Assembly (NCBI GenBank): GCA_030044105.1
Contig: JASHWL010000003.1
Coordinates: forward strand, 1 to 8,915
Length of the DNA stretch: 8,915 bases
DNA from: Thermoplasmata archaeon
GTDB taxonomy: Archaea; Thermoplasmatota; Thermoplasmata; Lutacidiplasmatales; UBA184
Direction: 5' to 3'
Shown here: piece by piece, positions 1 through 6,293 of the stretch
Numbering within the stretch: position 1 is the first letter of the stretch
How the letters are laid out: each line of letters opens with the position of its first letter
The notes under the pieces: generated by a model
The model's input: the letters and a program-made list of their open reading frames with translations, nothing else
Databases searched by the model: none
Told to the model about the DNA's origin: nothing
Made by a program: the position numbers and the translations under genes

Positions 1-142
1 CGTAGAACGGGTACGGATCGAGGAAGCGGTAGTTCGAGTGGACGCCGAGCGGGCTCCAGGCCCGGCCCCGGGTGCTCAGTTCGCGCGAGCGGGGGGTCCT
101 CCGCTCGTATTCCGCAAAGACGGCCGCAAAGCGGGGATCCAG
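1..142 (-). CDS. Class III aminotransferase, GSA-aminomutase-like, N-terminal part only
   Basis: The complement of the first 142 bases reads as an open frame that continues past the left edge. It starts DPRFAAVFAEYERRT and goes on to GVHSNYRFLDPYPFY. The last segment is the N-terminal signature of PLP-dependent class III aminotransferases of the glutamate-1-semialdehyde aminomutase-like group, where a GGVxSNxRxxxPYPFY strand precedes the 'WDVDGN' region (known family pattern). The PLP lysine and the rest of the protein are outside the window, so substrate cannot be judged. The in-frame stop upstream is TAA at 208-206, and no ATG, GTG or TTG lies between it and the conserved part. I placed the start at CTG 142-140, which has a purine-rich GAGGGAG 8 nt upstream. 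An ATG at 150-148 is one frame off. The exact start is uncertain; that this is a coding segment is fairly sure. Confidence 0.72.
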   Translation of the reverse strand, partial: MDPRFAAVFAEYERRTPRSRELSTRGRAWSPLGVHSNYRFLDPYPFY

Positions 143-150
143 ACTCCCAT

Positions 151-157
151 CTCCCTC
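151..157 (-). promoter_or_regulatory. Shine-Dalgarno-like site favouring the CTG start at 142
   Basis: On the minus strand GAGGGAG sits 8 nt before the in-frame CTG at 142-140. That is normal Shine-Dalgarno spacing. It directly abuts the out-of-frame ATG at 150, which makes that ATG an unlikely initiator. The site is seen; its use is inferred. Confidence 0.35.
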
Positions 158-205
158 GGCGGGCCGCGCGCGGGGCGGGTCCGCTCGGCCGGCGAGCGGC
201 TCCGC

Positions 206-214
206 TTACAAAAG
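206..214. promoter_or_regulatory. AT-rich island in the divergent spacer, possible promoter element
   Basis: The 138-bp spacer between the two divergent genes (143-280) is very GC-rich except for TTACAAAAG at 206-214, read CTTTTGTAA on the other strand. It lies about 65-75 nt from either start, so it could serve one or both genes as a TATA/-10-like element. No complete bacterial -35/-10 pair is recognisable. The assignment rests only on base composition and position. Confidence 0.22.
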
Positions 215-280
215 CCCTCCCGGCCGCGGGTCGGCCCCCGGCGGCAACCTCATCTTCGCCGGCCGCCCGCGGGAGGCGCG

Positions 281-1093
281 ATGGCTCCCTCGCTCCTACG
301 CCGCGAAGGTCGCCGTGCCTTCGGCGCCGATCCGTCGGGGTACCTGCGCTACCGCCTGCCGTACCCGCCCCGCGTCTTCGAGATCCTGCGGACCCAGTGC
401 GGCCTCCACCGCGGGGCGACCGTCTTCGAGATCGGTCCGGGCCCGGGGCTCGCGAGCCGGGAGCTGCTGCGGGCCGGCGCGGACCCGCTCTACGTGGTCG
501 AGCCCGACCCGCGCTTCCGGCGGTACCTGGCGTCCACGCTGCACGCCGGTCGTCGTCTCCGGATCGTCCCGTCCACCTTCGAACGCGCGGATCTGCCCGA
601 GGGCTCGTTCGATCTCGGCGTCGCCGCGACCTCGTTCCACTGGGTCCACGCCCACCACGGGATCCCGCACGTCGCGCGGCTGCTCCGGCCGGGCGGCTGG
701 TGGGCGATGTGGTGGAACCGGCACATGGACCCGGAGGATCCGAGCGAGTTCCATCGGGCCGTGATGCGGCTGCGGTCCTCGACCCGACGCTCGTGGGAGA
801 GCGTCGTGCAGGAGGAGCGTCGCGACTCGCGCCAGGAGGTCGCGCGGCGGCTGGCCCGCCTCGCCCGGACCGGCAGTTTCGATCGGATCTCGTTCGAGCT
901 CCTGCGGTGGAACGCCACCCTCACGCCCCCGGAGATCCGCGGACTGTGGGGAACGTTCGGGAACGTCTGGAAGATGTCCGCCGCGAGGAGGCGCCGGCTC
1001 CTCGACGGGGTCGAACGCATCGCCCGCGAGGAGTTCGGGGCCCGGGTGCCGTTCCGGATGACCACGACCGTCTACACCGCCCGGCGCGCGTGA
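281..1093 (+). CDS. Class I SAM-dependent methyltransferase
   Basis: This is a 270-residue soluble protein with a Rossmann-type methyltransferase core (methyltransferase-11/25-like). Motif I is VFEIGPGPG at residues 48-56 and binds S-adenosylmethionine. An acidic residue at the end of strand 2 (Glu74 in VVEPD) would contact the ribose. Residues 110-122 (FDLGVAATSFHWV) are the motif II/III region, and RLLRPGGW at 133-140 is the usual post-core strand. The C-terminal third (about 150-270) is Arg-rich, helical-looking and has no motif I recognise; it probably sets substrate choice. The acceptor is unknown: this family covers small molecules, lipids and quinone precursors. I chose ATG 281 because GGGAGG at 271-276 precedes it by 4 nt and homology-like sequence begins soon after. 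The frame stays open upstream but reads as low-complexity Arg/Pro. mmsA follows 67 nt downstream on the same strand, without an obvious functional link. Confidence 0.88.
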   Translation: MAPSLLRREGRRAFGADPSGYLRYRLPYPPRVFEILRTQCGLHRGATVFEIGPGPGLASRELLRAGADPLYVVEPDPRFRRYLASTLHAGRRLRIVPSTFERADLPEGSFDLGVAATSFHWVHAHHGIPHVARLLRPGGWWAMWWNRHMDPEDPSEFHRAVMRLRSSTRRSWESVVQEERRDSRQEVARRLARLARTGSFDRISFELLRWNATLTPPEIRGLWGTFGNVWKMSAARRRRLLDGVERIAREEFGARVPFRMTTTVYTARRA

Positions 1094-1098
1094 GCCGC

Positions 1099-1114
1099 GG
1101 ACCCCCGCGGGTCC
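1099..1114 (+). other. Short GC-rich hairpin just after the methyltransferase stop
   Basis: GGACCC (1099-1104) and GGGTCC (1109-1114) can form a 6-bp perfect stem with a 4-nt loop, starting 5 nt after the methyltransferase TGA. No T-run follows, so it is not a standard intrinsic terminator. In sequence this GC-rich, such stems also arise by chance. It could attenuate transcription into mmsA or protect a 3' end, but nothing here proves that. Confidence 0.2.
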
Positions 1115-1160
1115 CCTGTGCCGCGAGCGTCAAGAGCCGGTACGTCTCCGCCCCGGGACG

Positions 1161-2609
1161 ATGGCGGACGCGCCGGTCCTCGAGAACTACGTCGACGGGG
1201 CCTGGACCCCGGTCGGCGGCGCCGACCTCCTGGACGTGCCGGACCCGTCGACCGGGGCGCTCCTCGCGCGCGTGCCTCGCTCGCGGGCGACCGACGTCGA
1301 CTCGGCCGTGGCGGCGGCCCGGCGGGCGTTCCCGGCCTGGCGGGACGTACCGGTCGCCGAGCGCGCGCGCCGGATCCTCACGCTCCGGCACCTGCTCGAG
1401 TCCGCGGCCGAGGAGCTCGCCTGCAGCGTCGTCCGCGAGAACGGCAAGACGATCGGCGAGGCGCGCGGGTCCGTCCGGCGGGGCATCGAGGCCGTCGAGT
1501 TCGCGGCCTCGGCCCCGACCACCCTCCAGGGGGCCTTCCTCGAGGACGTGACGCCCGGCGTCGACACGACCCTGCTCCGTCAGCCGGTCGGCGTCGTGGC
1601 CGGGATCACCCCGTTCAACTTCCCGGTCATGATCCCGCTCTGGATGGCGCCCTTGGCGCTCGTCTGCGGGAACACGTTCGTGCTGAAGCCGTCGGAGCGG
1701 GTCCCGCTCTCCGCGGCGATCCTCGCGCGCCTCTTCGGGGAGGCGGGGTTCCCGGCGGGGACGTTCAACCTCGTGCACGGCGACGCCGCGGCGGTCAACG
1801 CGATCCTCGAGCACCCCGGCATCGACGCGGTGTCGTTCGTGGGCAGCGCCCCGACCGCGCGGCATGTCTACACGACCGCCGCCGCCCGCGGCAAGCGGGT
1901 CCAGGCGCTCGCGGGCGCGAAGAACCATCTGATCGTGATGCCCGACGCCGATCTCGATCGCTCGGTCCCCGCGATCGTCGCGAGCGCCTTCGGGCAGTCC
2001 GGCGAGCGCTGCCTGGCCGGCAGCGTCGTGGTGGCGGTCGAGCCGGTCGGCGATCCGCTGGTGGAGCGCCTCGCGGAGTCGGTGCGCCACCTCGCGATGG
2101 GACCGGCCGACGCGGCCGCGACGGACGTGGGGCCGGTGATCCGCGCGGACCACCGCGCGCGCATCCTCCAGTGGATCGAGTCCGGGATCGCCGACGGGGC
2201 CACGGTCGCGGCGCGCGGGACCGTGCCCGAGGGATCGGCCGGCTTCTACGTGCCGCCCGTCCTGTTCGATCGGGTCCGGCCCGACATGGCGATCGCGCAG
2301 GAGGAGATCTTCGGACCCGTCCTCTCGGTGATCCGGGTCCCGTCGCTCGACGAGGCGATCCGGGTCGCCAACCGCGCCCGGTTCGGCAACGCGGCGGCGA
2401 TCTTCACCCGCGACGGCAAGGCCGCGCGCGAGTTCGCCCACCGCATCGAGGCCGGCATGCTCGGGGTGAACATCGGCGTCCCCGCGCCGGCGGCCTACTT
2501 CCCGTTCGTCGGGTGGAAGGGGTCGTTCTACGGGGACCTGCACGCCACCGGCCGGGACGCGATCGAGTTCTACACGCGCAAGAAGGTCGTCACGACGCGC
2601 TGGTTCTGA
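1161..2609 (+). CDS. mmsA: CoA-acylating (methyl)malonate semialdehyde dehydrogenase
   Basis: This 482-residue cytosolic enzyme of the aldehyde dehydrogenase superfamily oxidises malonate or methylmalonate semialdehyde with NAD+ and CoA, releasing CO2 and giving acetyl- or propionyl-CoA. Visible marks are the NYVDGAW start typical of MmsA/IolA, the PFNFP loop with Asn153, Lys176 in LKPSER for the cofactor, and catalytic Cys284 in GERCLA. Where most ALDHs carry the general-base Glu, this protein has Asn255 (ALAGAKNH), the hallmark of the CoA-dependent subgroup. Arg283 beside the Cys, and Arg107 in the RRGIE helix, fit the two arginines known in B. subtilis IolA to hold the substrate carboxylate. 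Length is full for the family. ATG 1161 has no good Shine-Dalgarno. Its stop is 7 bp from that of the convergent aminotransferase, a natural supplier of its semialdehyde substrate from beta-alanine or 3-aminoisobutyrate. Roles in valine, pyrimidine or inositol breakdown are also possible. Confidence 0.93.
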   Translation: MADAPVLENYVDGAWTPVGGADLLDVPDPSTGALLARVPRSRATDVDSAVAAARRAFPAWRDVPVAERARRILTLRHLLESAAEELACSVVRENGKTIGEARGSVRRGIEAVEFAASAPTTLQGAFLEDVTPGVDTTLLRQPVGVVAGITPFNFPVMIPLWMAPLALVCGNTFVLKPSERVPLSAAILARLFGEAGFPAGTFNLVHGDAAAVNAILEHPGIDAVSFVGSAPTARHVYTTAAARGKRVQALAGAKNHLIVMPDADLDRSVPAIVASAFGQSGERCLAGSVVVAVEPVGDPLVERLAESVRHLAMGPADAAATDVGPVIRADHRARILQWIESGIADGATVAARGTVPEGSAGFYVPPVLFDRVRPDMAIAQEEIFGPVLSVIRVPSLDEAIRVANRARFGNAAAIFTRDGKAAREFAHRIEAGMLGVNIGVPAPAAYFPFVGWKGSFYGDLHATGRDAIEFYTRKKVVTTRWF

Positions 2610-2616
2610 GCCGCGC

Positions 2617-3963
2617 CTAGGTCTCGGGCCCGGGATCCGCCTTCGCGTCGGCCACGGCCAGCGCCGCGTCCAGGACGTCGAGCCCGTGGTCGAGCTCCTC
2701 GCGGGTCACGATGAGCGGCGGGGCGATCACCAGGTGCGAGATCCAGGCGACGCAGTAGACGCCCTGCTGCATCATCGCCGCCGTGACGGCCTCCGCGACG
2801 AGCGGGCGCCCGGCCAGCTTGTCGGCCTCGGTGTTGAACGGCTCCTTCGTGGCCCGGTTCTTGACGAGCTCGACGGCGGCGAACAGGCCGAGGCCGCGCA
2901 CCTCCCCGACCGCGCGGTGCCGGGCCGCGATCTCGCGGAGGCGCCCGAGCAGGTACTCGCCGTCGCGGGCCGACTTCGCGATCAGGTCGAGCCGCCGGTA
3001 CTCCCCGATCGCCGCCACGGCCGGCGCGAGCGTCAGCGGATGCGCCTCATACGTGTGGCCGTGCGGGAAGTACGCGTCGCGGAAGGTGTCGTGGAGCGCC
3101 GTGGTCGTCGCGGTGAGCCCGAGCGGGATGTGGGCGCCGGTGATCCCCTTCGCCGTGGTCAGGATGTCCGGACGCACCCCCCAGTGGTCGACCGCGAACC
3201 ACTCCCCGACCCGGCCCCAGGCGCTCATCACCTCGTCTGCGATCAGGAGGACGTCGTGCGCCCGGGTGATCTCCCGGATCCGGGGCAGGTACTCCGGGAC
3301 CGGCACGATCACCCCGTTCGTGCCGACCACGGGCTCGACGATCATCGCGGCGACGTCGCCTTCGCGTTCCAGCTGGTAGTCCACGTACTCCGCGCACGCG
3401 ACGCCGCAGTCCGGATAGGTGAGGCCGAGCGGACAGCGGTAGCAGTAGCAGTCCGGAGCGAACACGGTGCCCGGCACGCGCTGGACCCGCTCGATCGGGC
3501 GGCGCCGGACCTCGCCGGTCACGGAGATCGAGGCCGCGGTCGCGCCGTGGTAGGACCGGTAGCGCGCGACCACCTTGGTCCGTCCGGTCGCCACGCGGGC
3601 GATCTTGAGGGCCGCTTCGTTCGCCTCGGTCCCCGAGGTGCTGAAGAAGAACCGCTCGAGCCCCTTCGGCAGGACCTCGAGCAGCGCCGCGCTGAGGCGC
3701 GCCCGGGGCTCGGTCGCGAACCCGGGGACCGCGTAGCTCAGCACGCGCGCCTGGGCCGCGATCGCCTCGACGACCGCGGGGTTCTGGTGGCCGAGGTTGG
3801 TGGCGATGAGCTGCGAGGAGAAGTCGAGGTACTCCCGGCCCGCCGCGTCCCAGAACTTGGAGCCCTCGGCGCGCGTCACCACGAGCGGGTTCCACCCACC
3901 CTGGCGACGCCAGGTCACGTAGTTGGTCTCGCGGACGATCCGCTGGATCTCCTCGCCGTCCAT
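2617..3963 (-). CDS. Class III omega-amino-acid:pyruvate-type aminotransferase
   Basis: This is a 448-residue PLP enzyme of full family length. The cofactor phosphate loop is STSGTEAN (108-115), the ring stacks near YHG (138-140), Asp243 in IADEV pairs with the pyridine nitrogen, and Lys272 in TTAKGITGAHIPLG forms the Schiff base. GHTYEAHPL (302-310) and RGLGLF (356-361) are further class III landmarks. The overall pattern (TNYVTW near residue 14-18, YPDC region, AKGITGAHIPLG) resembles taurine:pyruvate and beta-alanine:pyruvate aminotransferases, which move an omega-amino group to pyruvate. The exact donor is not readable from sequence. A Cys cluster occurs at 172, 174, 177, 186 and 190. It is convergent with mmsA, suggesting beta-alanine or 3-aminoisobutyrate as donor (inference). 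The start at ATG 3963 is preceded by GGGGCGGGCG, a weak ribosome-binding sequence. Spacing to the upstream membrane-protein gene is 56 bp. Confidence 0.88.
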   Translation of the reverse strand: MDGEEIQRIVRETNYVTWRRQGGWNPLVVTRAEGSKFWDAAGREYLDFSSQLIATNLGHQNPAVVEAIAAQARVLSYAVPGFATEPRARLSAALLEVLPKGLERFFFSTSGTEANEAALKIARVATGRTKVVARYRSYHGATAASISVTGEVRRRPIERVQRVPGTVFAPDCYCYRCPLGLTYPDCGVACAEYVDYQLEREGDVAAMIVEPVVGTNGVIVPVPEYLPRIREITRAHDVLLIADEVMSAWGRVGEWFAVDHWGVRPDILTTAKGITGAHIPLGLTATTTALHDTFRDAYFPHGHTYEAHPLTLAPAVAAIGEYRRLDLIAKSARDGEYLLGRLREIAARHRAVGEVRGLGLFAAVELVKNRATKEPFNTEADKLAGRPLVAEAVTAAMMQQGVYCVAWISHLVIAPPLIVTREELDHGLDVLDAALAVADAKADPGPET

Positions 3964-4002
3964 CGCCCGCCCCGCGACGGCGCGGCCAGTCGGGCCTCCG
4001 CC

Positions 4003-4006
4003 TTAA
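4003..4006 (-). promoter_or_regulatory. TTAA island upstream of the aminotransferase, weak promoter candidate
   Basis: In the 56-bp gap before the aminotransferase start (3964-4019), the only AT-rich step is TTAA within CCTTAACG, 40-43 nt before the ATG. The position would suit a TATA-like element with a short leader. Support is positional only, and the gene could equally be read through from upstream. Confidence 0.15.
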
Positions 4007-4019
4007 CGTGGCGGTCCGC

Positions 4020-4664
4020 TCAGGGCGCGACGGGCTCGCCGGCTCCGGTCGCCGGGGCGGCCGGTCGGCCCGACGGGCTCGCCCGGATCTCCACCCACTG
4101 GAGCCCGTCCGGCCGGCGGGAGGGGCGCGGCTCGGTGACCTGCAGCAGCTGGCCCTCCGCGGCCCGCCGGAGCGCGAGGAAGCCCTCGGGCGACAGCTCG
4201 GCGGACGGGATCTTGCCCTCGGACATCCAGACGAGCAGGTACTCCCGCTCGGCCGGCGCGGGGGCGCGCCGGGACACCAGGTTCAGGGCGAGGTCGGGAT
4301 CGTTCCACGAGACCCCCCGCACCTCCCCGTTGTGGAGCACGAGCTCGACCCCTCCGTCCCAGAGGAGGACCTGGTCCGGCCAGTGCTCCCGGTCCCGCCG
4401 CAGGAACAGGAGCTGGAGGCCGCCGAGCGCGACCAGGACGAGGCCGAAGGCCGCGAAGGCCAGACCCAGCAGCGAGTGCGCGGTGATCCACAGCGCGAGC
4501 CCGGCGGCCGTGGTCACGGCCCCGAGCGTCCCGAGGACGAGGAGCCCGATGCGCGCGGGGCGCTCGATCCGCCGCCGGAGCACCGCGGCGCCCGCGTCCG
4601 TCCGCAGCAGCGAGACCCCGCCCTCCTCCGCAGCGAGGCTCCCGTTCCGGTCGCCCGACGGCAC
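4020..4664 (-). CDS. Two-helix membrane protein of unknown function
   Basis: I do not recognise this 214-residue protein. After a polar N-terminus of about 38 residues with a basic patch just before the membrane (LRRRIERPAR, 29-38), there are two strongly hydrophobic stretches at about 39-61 and 65-88, joined by a tight turn: a helical hairpin. LRRDREHW follows directly after helix 2. By the positive-inside rule the long C-terminal part (about 89-214) should face the cytoplasm. That part looks like a compact beta-rich domain (VLLWDGGVELVLHNGEVRGV, 99-118, then WNDPDLALNLV and EYLLVWM) and ends in a Pro/Ala-rich tail from about 195. A PH-like fold is conceivable but unproven. Start is GTG 4664 (the codon at 4664-4662), with only weak GGGAC upstream. 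An in-frame TAG lies not far upstream (about 4701), limiting extension. No catalytic motif is visible. Neighbours do not reveal a role. Confidence 0.75.
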   Translation of the reverse strand: MPSGDRNGSLAAEEGGVSLLRTDAGAAVLRRRIERPARIGLLVLGTLGAVTTAAGLALWITAHSLLGLAFAAFGLVLVALGGLQLLFLRRDREHWPDQVLLWDGGVELVLHNGEVRGVSWNDPDLALNLVSRRAPAPAEREYLLVWMSEGKIPSAELSPEGFLALRRAAEGQLLQVTEPRPSRRPDGLQWVEIRASPSGRPAAPATGAGEPVAP

Positions 4665-4697
4665 GCGAGGTCCCGGGGAGGGCGAGGCCGCGGTGTC

Positions 4698-4705
4698 CTA
4701 ATCAG
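4698..4705 (-). promoter_or_regulatory. AT-rich island upstream of the membrane-protein gene
   Basis: The 85-bp spacer 4665-4749 carries CTGATTAG (minus strand, 4705-4698), 34-41 nt before the GTG start, with a further less GC-rich stretch to about 4739. It is a candidate TATA/-10-like element. No factor site is recognisable. Confidence 0.2.
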
Positions 4706-4749
4706 ACGGCCATTCGAAGATGCCGTAGTCTCCGGAGCCGGTGCGCCGC

Positions 4750-5589
4750 TCACGCGGGCGCGGCCGGGACGCGGAAGAGCCGACGGGCGTTCTCGCCGAG
4801 GATCTTCGCGCGGTCCTCGGGCGGAAGGTCGAGCCGATCGACGAGCGCGACGGCGACGCGGAGCTCCTCGAGCGGCCAGTCCGAGCCGTAGAGCACCCGG
4901 TCGACGCTCCCGAGCGCGAGGATCGCCTGCTCGAGCCGGTCGCGCGCCTGATCGATCATCCGCGGGAACAGCGGCGCCGAGGGATGCGGGAGCAGCCCCG
5001 AGGTGTCGGCGTAGACGTTCTCGTTCTTGTACACGACCTCGGCCGCCTCGTCCATCCACGGGTTCCCGAAGTGGCAGAGGACGAACCGGACGTCGCGGTA
5101 CCGCACCGCGACCTCGTCGACCTCGATCGGCCGCGCGAACTTGATCCGGCCGTTGCGGTCGAGCGTGTCGCCCTGGTGGATCAGCACCGGCAGCCCTCGT
5201 CGGTGCGCGAACTCGTAGAGCGGCCCCAGCGCCGGATCGTGCGGGTAGAACGCCTGGTAACCGGGAAACAGCTTGATCCCGGCGAGCTCGGGCTCGTCCG
5301 CCCAGAGCCGGAGCGCGGCCTCGATCGCCCCGGCGCCCCGGGTCGGGTCGACGCTCACGATCGTGCGGAGCCGGCCGCCACTCGCCGCGAACTGGGCCCG
5401 GCTCTCGGCGATCGCCTCGTCGGGGCTCGGCGCCTCGTAGACCGGGATGGCGAGGCCCCAGTCGATGCCGGCCGCGTCCATCTCCGCGAGGAGGCCGCCC
5501 ACGGTGTAGTCGAGGTCGGCCCGGTATCCGGTGTGCGGCAGGTCGGGCCACCATCGGCTCAGGTGCAGGTGGGTGTCGACCCTTCCCAT
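4750..5589 (-). CDS. Amidohydrolase-2-type metal-dependent hydrolase or decarboxylase
   Basis: This 279-residue TIM-barrel protein belongs to the amidohydrolase superfamily, in the branch that includes ACMSD-like decarboxylases and many uncharacterised hydrolases. The metal-binding pair is DTHLHL (His7 and His9). His138 in LIHQGDT, His173 in LCHFGNP and Asp237 in YGSDWP occupy the usual positions at the ends of later strands, with GIKLFPG (104-110) on strand 4. All key residues of a one-metal site are present, so it is probably active. The YGSDWPL ending and short length match this branch; substrate is not readable. Start is ATG 5589 with GGGAAGG 7 nt upstream (5603-5597). The GNAT gene upstream ends 52 bp away on the same strand, so co-transcription is possible. 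It might act on a ring-cleavage or cyclic amide product feeding the amino-acid genes around it, but that is only context. Confidence 0.85.
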   Translation of the reverse strand: MGRVDTHLHLSRWWPDLPHTGYRADLDYTVGGLLAEMDAAGIDWGLAIPVYEAPSPDEAIAESRAQFAASGGRLRTIVSVDPTRGAGAIEAALRLWADEPELAGIKLFPGYQAFYPHDPALGPLYEFAHRRGLPVLIHQGDTLDRNGRIKFARPIEVDEVAVRYRDVRFVLCHFGNPWMDEAAEVVYKNENVYADTSGLLPHPSAPLFPRMIDQARDRLEQAILALGSVDRVLYGSDWPLEELRVAVALVDRLDLPPEDRAKILGENARRLFRVPAAPA

Positions 5590-5630
5590 CTCAGGACCTT
5601 CCCGAACGGTCGGACCCCGGAGCGCGGACG

Positions 5631-5640
5631 ATGGAAAAGG
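5631..5640 (-). promoter_or_regulatory. T-rich island upstream of the amidohydrolase
   Basis: In the 52-bp gap 5590-5641 the minus strand reads CCTTTTCCAT at 5640-5631, 42-51 nt before the ATG at 5589. It is a possible promoter element by composition and position only. Confidence 0.18.
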
Positions 5641-5641
5641 C

Positions 5642-6202
5642 TCACGCCGGCGGATCCGCCGACGACGCCGGCGCGAGCCAGAGCGCCATCAGGACCTCGT
5701 CGACCGGCTGGCCGTCGAGCACGACCTGCCCGCGGAGGCGGGCCTCCTCCTCGAACCCGAACTTCCGGTAGAGCCGGATCGCCCGTTCGTTCGTCGCGAA
5801 CACGCCGAGCGTCATCTTGCGGATCCCGACCGCCCGCGCCCACTCGAGGGCCGACCGCAGCAGCGCCTCGCCGATCCCGCGGCCCCGGTAGGCGGCGAGG
5901 ATCGCGATCCCGAAGTCGGCGGTGTGCGCGTTCTTCGCGAAGCGTCCGCGGGCCACGTTCGCCCCGCCCACGACCCGACCGTCGACCTCGGCCGCCAGCC
6001 AGAGCGCCCGCGCCGGGTCGGCGTCCCGGAACTGGGCGCGGACCTCGTCGACGGTCCGGCTGAACTGCTCGGTCATGACGAAGACGCGCTCCGCGCCGAT
6101 CGCGCTCCAGTTCGCGATGTGGGCCTCGGCGTCCTCCGGACGCGACCGACGGATCGTGACCGAACCTCCGCCCCGCATCGGCACCGTCTCCGGGAGCGGC
6201 AT
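5642..6202 (-). CDS. GNAT-family N-acetyltransferase
   Basis: This 186-residue acetyl-CoA-dependent acyltransferase has a complete GNAT fold. It begins with the strand/helix SVTIRRSRPEDAEAHIANW (14-32) and VGGANVARG on the central strands. Motif A (YRGRGIGEALL, 105-115) is the R/Q-x-x-G-x-G/A loop that holds the CoA pyrophosphate. Motif B is NERAIRLYRKFGF (138-150), where the Tyr is the usual catalytic or structural residue. It resembles the RimI/PhnO-like group acting on amines or protein N-termini; the acceptor is unknown. Start is uncertain. ATG 6202 has GGGAGG upstream, but only 2 nt away. ATG 6178 (residue 9 here) has GGAG 9 nt upstream and would give a protein that starts just before the first strand. 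An earlier in-frame ATG at 6340 would overlap the divergent gene and I rejected it. It is probably first in the minus-strand block. Confidence 0.87.
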   Translation of the reverse strand: MPLPETVPMRGGGSVTIRRSRPEDAEAHIANWSAIGAERVFVMTEQFSRTVDEVRAQFRDADPARALWLAAEVDGRVVGGANVARGRFAKNAHTADFGIAILAAYRGRGIGEALLRSALEWARAVGIRKMTLGVFATNERAIRLYRKFGFEEEARLRGQVVLDGQPVDEVLMALWLAPASSADPPA

Positions 6203-6224
6203 CGCCTCCCGTACGGGGGCCCGG

Positions 6225-6266
6225 CAGAAAACACGGCGCGTCGGCCGCGCCCCAAGGGTTTTTCTG
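6225..6266. promoter_or_regulatory. Divergent promoter region with mirror-image T-rich boxes
   Basis: The spacer 6203-6293 separates two divergent genes. CAGAAAA (6225-6231) and TTTTCTG (6260-6266) form a 7-nt perfect inverted repeat with a 28-nt gap of very GC-rich sequence. Read toward its own gene, each arm is TTTTCTG: about 23-29 nt upstream of the GNAT ATG (6202) and 28-34 nt upstream of the aminotransferase ATG (6294). That distance fits an archaeal TATA box for leaderless or near-leaderless transcripts. It could instead be a two-half-site operator. The repeat is seen; both functions are inferred. Confidence 0.38.
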
Positions 6267-6293
6267 GCCCGGCCGGGTGAACCGGTGGGGTCC

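Noticed and set aside
38..280. N-terminal extension of the methyltransferase to ATG 38
   Set aside because: It would overlap the opposite-strand aminotransferase segment, reads as low-complexity Arg/Pro/Gly, and ATG 281 has its own GGGAGG.
1099..1114. Intrinsic terminator after the methyltransferase
   Set aside because: The stem is only 6 bp and no T-tract follows. I kept it only as a hairpin, not a terminator call.
921..2543. A 540-codon open frame on the minus strand opposite the methyltransferase end and mmsA
   Set aside because: It lies antisense to a full-length, motif-complete mmsA. Its translation is low-complexity Arg/Gly/Asp-rich, as expected from frame shadows in very GC-rich DNA.
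2610..2616. Terminator between the convergent mmsA and aminotransferase
   Set aside because: Only 7 bp separate the stops and no hairpin with a T-run is visible there.
2686..4701. A 671-codon open frame on the plus strand opposite the aminotransferase and membrane protein
   Set aside because: Its Arg/Asp/Pro-rich translation has no recognisable domain and it covers two genes better supported on the other strand.
5922..6293. N-terminal extension of the plus-strand aminotransferase to ATG 5922
   Set aside because: It runs antisense through the GNAT gene. ATG 6294 gives a normal family N-terminus.
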